Origin: Vibrio panuliri
GTDB taxonomy: Bacteria; Pseudomonadota; Gammaproteobacteria; Enterobacterales; Vibrionaceae
Assembly (NCBI RefSeq): GCF_009938205.1
Contig: NZ_AP019655.1
Span: 1,178,001-1,242,000 of the forward strand
Reading direction: 5' to 3'
Length of the DNA stretch: 64,000 bases
Below are positions 24,242 through 36,200 of this stretch, piece by piece. The notes under the pieces were generated by a model. The model was not told the DNA's origin, made no database searches, and worked only from the letters and a program-made list of their open reading frames with translations. Each line of letters opens with the position of its first letter. Within the stretch, counting starts at the first letter, position 1. The position numbers and the translations under genes were made by a program.

Positions 24242-27200
24242 TTAGTTGTCGTGCACAAAGATATCTTCATTCAGTAATGTCGATAGCATCTGAGCCTGAT
24301 CGGACACATCCAATGTTAGGCCTTGTGCTAAGTTCTCCACTACGATGCTTTGCTCATCGCCACCCATCCCTTCACCATTCGGATGAATGTTGAGTGTGAC
24401 ATCGTTGTTTTGCACTTCCACTTGTATATGGTCAAGCAGCTCATTGATATCCACACTTGATGACTTAAGCTCAGGAAGCACATCACGAAGGTCGATCTTA
24501 TCCTCTTGGCGAGTAAAGTCGGTAATGGTATCTACCGCGCCGTCTGAAATCTCATGCCAAACAAAGACATCTTCTCCAGTACCACCCGTTAAGATATCAG
24601 ACCCGAGCCCGCCTTCAATCACGTCATTACCTGCTCCACCGATGATGGTATCGTTGCCGTCACCACCCACCAAGACATCTTTACCATCGCCGCCCTCAAT
24701 GCGGTCATCACCAGCACCAGATTTAAGCTCAACGCCCGTGTCATCACCGATCAGCTCTACCGGATCCAACGCCGAAGATTGGTCAATATCCGTTCCATCT
24801 GCGACTACGTTTAACGCGATATCAAGCGGAGTTGATGTGGCGGTTTGGCCGTCATCGTTAGACACCGCCTCAAGCTGGATGGTGTGATTACCGATGCCTG
24901 CCCCAACAATTTCAATACTGTCAATTTCATCTGCGGGGATCGTATACACACCACCAACCGGAGATACCTCGCCTGACGACGTATTCACAATCGCCCCCGC
25001 AGGCACTTGTGACATCTCTAAGGTGAGGATCTCATTGATATCTGTTAACGCAGCAATGATACCGACAATGGCAATGCCGTTGTTACTGGCAGTCAAATTG
25101 GCAGAGATATTGCGCACATAGTCAAAGCCCGGTTGTACCGACAATGTTGGCGCATCAGCCACCGGATTAACGCTAATCGTATGATCTTTCGTGGTTGTTA
25201 AAGGCATGCCTGACGGATTGCCCGAGTCTGTTGCAGTCACTGAAAGCGTAATATTGGCAGCCGTTGCGAATCGGGCGTCTAGCATTACCCCTTCCCCACT
25301 GTTTGGCGCTTCCAAAAGGGCGTTAACTTCTGCTAGTGGTCCAAGCAAGGTAATGCTACTGCCTGTCGCTGGTGTCACGCTTATGTTGCTTGATGCGGGT
25401 AACACAGCACTCAACTCACCGTAACTCACCTCTAGTTTTACGCTAATCAAATCGCCCGCGTTGGCGCCAACATAGTCCACATCGCTTACGCTGATACCAG
25501 AAATTGTCTGAGCCGCCGCTTCATTAATATTTGAGGTAGCGGAGTTAACATCAATCTCCGGAGCATCATTTTCACCTTCCACGGTAAGGGAGATGGTGCC
25601 ACTATCAGTCAGGAAGTTATTTACACCATTATCCGTACCGTTATCTTCAATCTCGTAAGTGATTTCAACATCACCATTGAAGTTTAAGGCAGGGGTAAAG
25701 GTCCATGTACCATCAGAGTTTTCAACAATTGATCCTTGCGACGCTAGCACACTCATTGAAGTAATGGTCAATGTATGTCCTTCAGGATCTGGGTCAGTAC
25801 TCAACCCTGGTCCTATTAACTGCGAAGGACTAATTTGAATAGCGTTGTCTTCAGTAATCGTGCCTAAATCAACGTCCGCAGCCGTTGGTTGATCGTTCAC
25901 TTCAGAAACGTTAATCACAAACTCAGCTTGGTTTTCGTTTGATGTTGCATCCGTTCCATCAACAAGACCAAGATTGCCATTGTCGTTAACCGTTGCGGTG
26001 ACTTTCACACCATCTGGATCGAGAATATTGTTGCTGTTTAACGCAGGGGTAAACAGCACTAAATCTTCCCCAAGCGCTTTGTTGATTGACTCAACCGTAC
26101 CTTGAATCTCTATGGTATTGCCGCCCGTGGTCGTCACGATCAAGCCATTAGCAGCGGCCACTGACGCATCTTGAGCAAGCGTTCCGCTGTCCACGGTTAA
26201 TGTCAGCGTGTAGTTAGCATTTGGGTCATCGAGTGTGGCGTCAACATCGTTAATAGTGAAGCCTTTCACAGCTACTGTGGTGTCTTCTTCGGTTTGTAAG
26301 TCCGCGATGGCATCAAAGTATGGACGATCATTGACTGCTTCTACCGTAACACTCACTTCAAGCTCACTTTCTGGGCCATAGAACTTATCGCCGTTGTACT
26401 TAGTATCGACCGACTGTACTTTGATAGTCAGCTTGTCTGGATCCCATGTACCTTGGTTTTGCTCACCCGAGTTAAAGACAATTTTATCCAGTGATTGTGC
26501 ATCGACCTCTAACTGCCAAACTCCGCCGCCTAAGTTGGTCGCTAATGTCACGCCATCGGCAAAGTAGATTTCACCACCATCAGGAACATTTTCCACCGTC
26601 ACCAGTAGCGTTTCTGGTTGGTCTTGAGTGGCATCGCCCGGCAGCAAGTCCACTTTGTCAGTCACGCTGGCATTGATGGCAATTTCAATATTTTCCCCTT
26701 CTTTGCCAGTCACACTTGCCACTGCATCGGTGTCCACAACATCCCCAACCGGAGTAACATCGATACTAAATTTACCAAGATGCTCAACAGGTACACCAAG
26801 CAACTTCTCTTGGGTATAAACCACAATGCCAATATCTGCCTTGCCACTAAAGTTCGCCGCAGGCGTAATGGTAATTGACGACAAGTCAATGCTGGTTACA
26901 TTTGGGCTACTTAGTTGAATCGTCCATTCACCACCACCGTTGTTTTTGACAACAAAGTCGTTCGATGTACTGTTCACGATAAAGTCATCAGGCAGTCCGG
27001 TCAGTTTAACCGACAAGAAAACTTCCGAGCCATCGGTATCATTAAGCGCAATCATTAGACCTGAGCCACCGGCATTCAACTTAATGTCAGTATCTTCGTC
27101 GCCAACAACCACGATACTGGTATCGTCTGGCATGGTGACAGGGTCAATCACTGGCGTTATCTTAAACGATGCATCTGAGCTAAAACTCAAACCTGACTGT

Positions 27201-30200
27201 GTATCCGGAGTCTGGGTTGTCGACGTTTGGTCAAAGACGGTTTGATCGGTAATAGTCCCCGTCACCTTGATATCCACGGTGTTGAGGTTGTTACCTGTCG
27301 GGTAGTTTTCCTTAGGCACAAAGTAGATCGATTGCAGAGCCGATTCGATATCATCAGGATTGGTTGACTCTATGACCAACTTACCCGGCTCTGTTGGCGA
27401 CAGCGGCTGACCATTGATGTCAGCAAAATAGCCGAGATCACTATCCACTAACTCAATTTCTACTTTAGTAAGAACCTCTTTGCCTTGATTATCTGCATTT
27501 CGCCCATCGGCAAGATTAATATCGACAGCAAGTTTGATCAGGTTGTCTTCCAACGCATCACCGGAAATTGTTGCGCCTGTCCCTTTAGCAACCGATGACG
27601 CATTCACGTCAATGGTTGGCGTCACATTGTCACCTGGCTGAAGCGTTCCGCCGTCTGCAACCGGTACATCCACAAGAGGGCTCACAGCAACGGGCACATC
27701 AAATCGCACAGAGTTTTCATCGCCTGACTTCGTGTCTGTGGTCACCACCGTCATAGGGATAAGGAAATCACCTGCATAATCATTTGGTGTGGTAAATGTT
27801 AATCCCGCAGGGAAAGTCAGAATACCAGTGTCACTCACGCTACCTTGGAAGATATACATCTCATTAGCAAAGTCGTATTGAGCGCCCGATATGATTAGCC
27901 CTCCTACTTCAGCAGGGATATCCGCAGCGGCAATGACTACCGTCACTTGGTCTGCTACCGTGTCTGCCGTATTAGGTTCCAACTGGAATACCCTAGACAG
28001 TTGTGAGCTCACATCAAAGGCATTGTCTTCGGTGCCAATCACAATCGCTGTCACATCGTCAGTCAACGTGATTGGGTCAATCTCCGCAGCAACACTATCT
28101 TGAGTATCCACCGAGTAAGGGAAAATAAGATCAACCTCTGTACTCACTTCACGTGGGGCACTGCGCTCACCTTCGTCACCTTTGTCAATCACTTGAGTGA
28201 TGAACTCAACAGTAATTTTACTCTCTCCAGTGGGTGTGTTGTACTTCAAGCCGTCAGGCGCAGCGATAGAGAAGTCTTCCTCATTGACAATCGTCCATGA
28301 ACCGTCACCGTTGTTAATACCGCCAAAGACATAGAGTTGGTCCAATACCGCATCGGTATCTTCACCCGCAGGGATTTTAAAGCGCACCACTACTTGTTCA
28401 ACTAGCTCCTCAGAGCTTGGGTCGAGGTCTTCAAACACGACGATATTGGCGTCGCCATTTTTATCATTGATGGTGAACGAGATCTTGCCATCATCTGAGC
28501 CTTGATTGGTCGGATAAGGGTCATCACGTATTTCAGTCACTGGGTTACCATCTTTGTCTTCAATCCGCAATGTGCCATCAGGTTCAACAACCGGATTGAC
28601 GATCATGGTGATGTTGCCAGTCACCTGCGCCTCTTTGATCAGCGTAGGATCATCTGCATCCACTTCTTTAATGGTAATCGTACTGGTAAGCGGGAAGTTC
28701 TTACTCGAGTCTTGCGGCGGTTTAACCGTAATAACTGGCGCAGTGCTCGACTGATCTAAGCCGCTAATCGTTAATGTCGACCCATCAAATGTCGCACCCG
28801 TGTACTCGTCCCAAGGTTTACCATTAATCTCAACGTCTACCCAAGGGTTATCCGGGTCATTTGTCGGCGGGAACCCAGTAATTTCGATTTGAGAGACATA
28901 CTCGTAGTCGCGTCCATCTGCCGTTGGCTGACTGTCCGGAGCGTCAATTCTGTTTGGCGCATTTGGATTCGTGGTCACATTCCACGGAATTTCAATGAAG
29001 GTATCTTCACGGCCAGTTTCACTACTGGTGTAAGTGTTGGTATCACCACCGGCTTCGATAACAGGCTCAATGTTAACCCGCAACTTACCTTCGACTTCTC
29101 GCACATGACCATCGTTTTCGGTAACGATCACTTTGGCGTCGATAATAATGTCGTCGGTAGAGTATTTTGACGGACGAATCGTAATGCCCGCATCGTATTC
29201 ATCTTGCGTAATATTCGCTTGATAAAGTGAGCCATTCGGTCCTTCACCAACATAAACTAAATCAATTGTGCCGCCATTGGCATCAAGTAGCTCAACATCA
29301 TCCGGAATGTTGCTCAAAATGGCAGATAAAGACTCAGAGTTGTCAGTAACACCATCTTTAACCTCGCCCGATAGTACGGCGAAGCTAATACCGACTTCTG
29401 TACTTTCATCTATGGTAACTTGCGCGCCAAAAATACCGGAACCATCGTCATACTGATACCACTTACCGAGCTCTGGCCCCCCTGAAGCTGGATCTGGCTC
29501 TTCTGGCACGTTTGGAAGAAATGGCAAATCAGCCACCCCTTTTACAGTCACATTGACCGTTTTAGGAGTGTCTGTCATCGGCTTGATGTTATCGACTTGC
29601 TCTGGATTGCCAGAAGCATCGATCAATGTAGCGGTGTCTTTAACAAAGCCCTGCACATCAAATCTAAAGTTCTCATTGCTGTGTAAAGGCGGTTGCACCT
29701 CAACAAATGGTAATGCCTCTTGAGGCACTTGATATACCCCTGGCGAAACTTCAACGATTGGGTCATCGCCGCTACCAATCCAACGAACCTCAAAGCCAAC
29801 TAACGGATCGCCATTCTCTGCAACGAAATTACTTAATCGCACAAACTGCGTTTCTGAATTGTCGTCTACGGTGTCAATATCATCTGTAGAACCTAAGGTA
29901 ATCACTTTATCTAAGGTAAAATCTAAGTGATCTGTATCAGGGTCGATGGTGTCTTGCGTGGCAGCATTATCTTCAAAAATGGTAATACGGTTAACACTAA
30001 ATGTGCCTTGGTCAGCTTGCGGAGCAACATTAATCACCAGCTCTTGCTTCACCGATTCTGCTGTATTTTTACCCGCTAAAGGATTGTCTCCTTCTTCAGT
30101 CAACGCATATACATCGAATGTAATTGCACCAGAAAAGTGATCAATAGGGTTAACTTGCACATCATTAATATCGGCAGCATCAATTAAGTACACCCCTGAA

Positions 30201-33200
30201 GAAACAGGAGTAATCGGTTGTCCTGCACCATTCTCTAATACAAACTTACCTTCACCACCGGTCACTTCTAAACGATAAGTAATCGACTCTGGATTACTGG
30301 TATCTTGAGTTTGAGCTTCAATTTTAAGTACCGCGTTAGCATCATCTTCAACAATTGAGTAGCGGTCTTGAGTATTGGTGGTATTCCAAGTCGCGATATC
30401 GGCGACGGCTTCTACTTCAATATGCAGTTGAGAAGTCACGGTGTGGTCAGTGCTGTTATCGTTCAAGATAGATACAGCAATCGGAATATCAAAACCCGCG
30501 TCAGAAGAAGAATAGTTTCTATCTGGAACGAAATAGAGATTCTCAAGGGTTGCCACATTATCACTACCGATGCTTTGCACGACATCGCCACTCAGTAGGC
30601 GAACGCTACCATCACTCTCTACATTAAGTGCTTTGTAGGTGGAAGTGGCGGCATCAAAGAAGTAGAACTGTCCGTTGTAGTTACCCGGACCAATAACCAC
30701 ATCGCCAATTTCCTCACCGTTATCGATATCAAACAGATCGACCGTGAGCGTCACTTTACTCGGCTCAACCGCCAGTCCACCTTGATTGTCTTGCGTGTTG
30801 CTCTGGTCAATAGCAGGAGCAAAAGTTAAGGTATCCGAGCGCCCTGAATCCTCGAATGAAGTTACAGTAGCACTTTTTATCTCTGCATCTTTGTCAAAGA
30901 TCGTTACTGAATAAGTACGAACCGAGGTATCCTGATCGCCATCCGTCGCGGTCACATTCAAACTGAATGTTAACTCACCACCATCATGAGTAAGGCTGTC
31001 TACTGGCGTAAAGAGGAATCGGCCACGCTGTGAATCATCTGGGCGAATTTCCAGCTCACCTAAGCGTTCATAATTGAAACCACCATTGCCATCTGGTCGC
31101 ATTTCGACCACATAAACAGTGGTGATGGAGCCATTCGGGTCAAGGCTTTCGACATAAGTATCCGCTGCAACTTCAAAGCGAATTTGGGAGTCAGCAGTAC
31201 TGTTTGCCTCAACTAGCGTGATTTCCGCACCATCCGCACCCGGTCGACCAAACATGTTGACATTAGTACTGCGTGTTTCACCTTCTGTTACCTCAATCGA
31301 GCGATTGGCAATACGCGGGACATCATCAACCACATTTATTGTCAGGGTTGTTTCACCCGTTTCATCGCCATCATAGTCAACGGCTTTAATGTCAAAACCA
31401 ATAGGTTGCGCATTTTGTCCTTGCACGGGCGCATGGTCGAATGGCTGCAATAGAGTAAAGGAGTAGGTGTTATTAGCGTTGTCAAAAACCAGAGTAAAGA
31501 CCGCATCGCCATCGGTTTCGGTAACCGCAGTATGAGTAACCGTGTCACCCGACTCAATGACCGTATCCCAAACCAATCCTTGATTGTCTGATGATAATGA
31601 ATCAAGCAGCGTATCTAAGTTCGTGATTTGGTATTCGGCAATCGTATCTGCCCCTTCAACCACGGTAAACTGGCCATCAATTGTGGTACTTTCTTTGGTT
31701 CTATCCGAGCCAATATTGGGGATATCGTCCTCGTCAACGCTTGTCTGTCCAGTAGTTCCTGTCAAAGATGGCTTGTCATCATTGATATCAACCAAAACTG
31801 TCTTACTGCTAGTATCCCCGTCTTGGTCTTTCGCAACCACGGTAAAGCTTAAAGTGGTGAGATCTGAGCCTTGAGCGTGATCAATCGGCGCGAGTAGTTT
31901 AAAACTGTAGTCACCATTAGCATTGAGTGTCAGTTCAAATACATCCACACCGCCCGCTTTGGCTGTATAAACATGCTGATTGGTCACGGAGTCGATGACA
32001 GGTGCACCAATAGTCACATCAACGCCACCAGATTTTAACCCTGCAACGGGATCAGACGTCGATTGCAGACTGTATTGTATAACGGAATCCGCGCCTTGAG
32101 TGGTGTCGAAACTACCTGTGTCAGTCAACTCCGCGGCATCAGGGCTAGAGCCCGTCGATAAATCATCTTCATTGACACTTAATCGATCAGCCGAGTTGAT
32201 ATTAGGAATATCATCAATCACCTTGACATTGAGCGGCAAAGGCGTGCTTTGGTCATTATCATTATCGACCACGCTAATATCGAACCCAATAGACAAGCTA
32301 TTTTCAGCTTGAGATAGATCCTCGGGGTGATCGAGCGCTTTAAGCAGAGTGAATTGGTAAGTTTTAGCGTCAATATCAAAGACCAGCGTAAACACATCTT
32401 CGCCCGATGCGGTTTGCGCAGTGTAGGTAAACTGGTCACCATTTTGAACTGGCGTATCATCACTCCATTTTAGCGTTTCTCCACCAGAGCGCAGTGTATC
32501 GAGAACCGTATTTTGGTTAGCCACCACGACCGATTGAATACCATCAGCACCTTCGGTGTAAGTAAACGTACCATTGGTTGAACTGGACTCTGTGCGATCA
32601 GAACCGACATTAACTATGTCATCTTCATCAACATCGGTTGGTGCTGAAATCGAATCAATACTCGGCGCATCATCATTGATGGTGACAGGCAAGGTAAACG
32701 GACTTAAATCGCCATCTTGGTCTTGCGCTTGCACGATAAAGTTAAGCAGTTCGCTGTCTGAACCGGTTTGGTGATCAATCGGCTGTTTTAGCTCAAAGGT
32801 GTAACTGCCGTCCGCTCTTAACGTCAGAGTAAACACCTCGACACTGCCGGCTTTCGCCACATAGGTGTAAGTGTTGTTGCTGCTGTCGATAACCGGATTT
32901 TCTAGCGTTATCTGCACCCCACCCGACTCAAGTCCATCCACTGGGTTGTTACTTGGGTCAAGACGGTATAGCACCACACCATCGGCACCTTCAGTGGTGT
33001 CAAAATTACCACTGGCACTGAGCGGGTCCGAACCATCGGTTCCTAATGGTGTTAGGTCGTTTTCATCCACCGATAGTGGGTCAGCATCGGTAATGGCTGG
33101 CACATCGTCTGTGACTTTAATTGTCAGCGTTTTGGGTGGTGTGGTGTCATTGTCAAAGTCGGTCGCACTGATATTAAAACCAATATTAATGTCGTTCTCA

Positions 33201-36200
33201 CCATCCGCCGTAGCGTGGTCGAGCGGTTTCAATAGCTCAAAGCGATAACTGTTGTCATTGGTATCAAACACCATGGTAAACACGTCATCACCCGAGGCAG
33301 TTTCAGCGGTGTAGGTAAAGACCGTGCCGTTTTGCACTGGCGAGTCATCACTCCACTTAAGCGCTTCGCCACCGGATTTCAGCGAAGTAATGTCTGGTGA
33401 AGTAGTGTCAATTTGGTAGCTTTTGATCCCATCGGCACCTTCGACAATATCAAAATTGCCCGTGACATACGTCAGCTCTTTATCATCATCTGAGCCCTGA
33501 TGCGCGGTGGTGTCGAGGTCATCCTCGTCCACGTCGGTATCACCAGTAAAACCGCGTAAAATTGGCGCGTCGTCGTTAATGGTGACAGGCAAGGTAAAGG
33601 GGCTTAAATCGCCATCTTGGTCTTGCGCTTGCACGATAAAGTTGAGCAGTTCGCTGTCCGAACCAGTTTGGTGATCAATCGGCTGTTTGAGCTCAAAGGT
33701 GTAACTGCCGTCCGCTCTTAACGTCAGAGTAAACACCTCGACACTGCCAGCTTTCGCCACATAGGTGTAAGTGTTGTTGCTGCTGTCGATAACCGGATTT
33801 TCTAGCGTTATCTGCACCCCACCCGACTCAAGTCCATCCACTGGGTTGTTACTTGGGTCAAGACGGTATAGCACCACACCATCGGCACCTTCAGTGGTGT
33901 CAAAATTACCACTGGCACTGAGCGGGTCCGAACCATCGGTTCCTAATGGTGTTAGGTCGTTTTCATCCACCGATAGTGGGTCAGCATCGGTAATGGCTGG
34001 CACATCGTCTGTGACTTTAATTGTCAGCGTTTTGGGTGGTGTGGTGTCATTGTCAAAGTCGGTCGCACTGATATTAAAACCAATATTAATGTCGTTCTCA
34101 CCATCCGCCGTAGCGTGGTCGAGCGGTTTCAATAGCTCAAAGCGATAACTGTTGTCATTGGTATCAAACACCATGGTAAACACGTCATCACCCGAGGCGG
34201 TTTCAGCGGTGTAGGTAAAGGCCGTGCCGTTTTGTACTGGCGAGTCATCACTCCACTTAAGCGCTTCGCCACCGGATTTCAGCGAAGTAATGTCTGGTGA
34301 AGTAGTGTCAATTTGGTAGCTTTTGATCCCATCGGCACCTTCGACAATATCAAAATTGCCCGTGACATACGTCAGCTCTTTATCATCATCTGAGCCTTGA
34401 TGCACGGCGGTGTCGAGGTCATCCTCGTCCACGTCGGTATCACCAGTAAAGCCGCGTAAAATTGGCGCGTCGTCATTGATGGTGACAGGCAAGGTAAACG
34501 GACTTAAATCGCCATCTTGGTCTTGCGCTTGTACGATAAAGTTGAGCAGTTCGCTGTCTGAACCGGTTTGGTGATCAATCGGCTGTTTTAGCTCAAAGGT
34601 GTAACTGCCGTCCGCTCTTAACGTCAGAGTAAACACTTCGACACTGCCAGCTTTCGCCACATAGGTATAAGTGTTGTTGCTGCTGTCGATAACCGGATTT
34701 TCTAGCGTTATCTGCACCCCACCCGACTCAAGTCCATCCACTGGGTTGTCACTTGGGTCAAGACGATACAGCACCACACCATCGGCACCTTCAGTGGTGT
34801 CAAAATTACCACTGGCACTAAGCGGGTCCGAACCATCAGTTCCTAATGGCGTTAGGTCGTTTTCATCCACCGATAGTGGGTCAGCATCGGTAATGGCTGG
34901 CACATCGTCTGTGACTTTAATCGTCAGCGTTTTGGGTGGCGTGGTGTCATTGTCAAAGTCGGTCGCACTGATATTGAAACCAATATTAATGTCGTTCTCA
35001 CCATCCGCCGTAGCATGGTCAAGCGGTTTCAATAGCTCAAAGCGATAACTGTTGTCATTGGTATCAAACACCATGGTAAACACGTCATCACCCGAGGCGG
35101 TCTCTGCGGTGTAGGTAAAGACCGTGCCGTTTTGTACTGGCGAGTCATCACTCCACTTAAGCGCTTCGCCACCGGATTTCAGCGAAGTAATGTCTGGTGA
35201 CGTGGTGTCAATTTGGTAGCTTTTGATCCCATCGGCACCTTCGACAATATCAAAATTGCCCGTGACATACGTCAGCTCTTTATTATCATCTGAGCCCTGA
35301 TGCGCGGCGGTGGCGAGGTCATCCTCGTCCACGTCGGTATCACCAGTAAAGCCGCGTAAAATTGGCGCGTCGTCATTGATGGTGACAGGCAAGGTAAACG
35401 GACTTAAATCGCCATCTTGGTCTTGCGCTTGCACGATAAAGTTAACCAGTTCGCTGTCCGAACCGGTTTGGTGATCAATCGGCTGTTTTAGCTCAAAGGT
35501 GTAACTGCCGTCCGCTCTTAACGTCAGAGTAAACACCTCAACACTGCCGGCTTTCGCCACATAGGTATAAGTGTTATTGCTGCTGTCGATAACCGGATTT
35601 TCTAGCGTTATCTGCACCCCACCCGACTCAAGTCCATCCACTGGGTTGTCACTTGGGTCAAGACGGTACAGCACCACACCATCGGCACCTTCAGTGGTGT
35701 CAAAATTACCACTGGCACTGAGCGGGTCCGAACCATCAGTTCCTAATGGTGTTAAGTCGTTTTCATCCACCGATAGTGGGTCAGCATCGGTAATGGCTGG
35801 CACATCGTCTGTGACTTTAATCGTCAGCGTTTTGGGTGGCGTGGTGTCATTGTCAAAGTCGGTCGCACTGATATTAAAACCAATATTAATGTCGTTCTCA
35901 CCATCCGCCGTCGCATGGTCGAGTGGTTTCAATAGCTCAAAGCGATAGCTGTTGTCATTGGTATCAAACACCATGGTAAACACGTTATCACCCGATGCGG
36001 TTTCAGCGGTGTAGGTAAAGACCGTGCCGTTTTGTACTGGCGAGTCATCGCTCCACTTAAGCGCTTCGCCACCGGATTTCAGCGAAGTAATGTCTGGTGA
36101 CGTGGTGTCAATTTGGTAGCTTTTGATCCCATCGGCACCTTCGACAATATCAAAATTGCCCGTGACATACGTCAGCTCTTTATCATCATCAGAGCCTTGA

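Noticed and set aside
28100..30600. Many open frames on the plus strand opposite the giant adhesin, including four repeated 125-aa frames
   Set aside because: They lie wholly antisense to one intact 4486-aa frame, have no ribosome sites and simply repeat with the 900-bp units.
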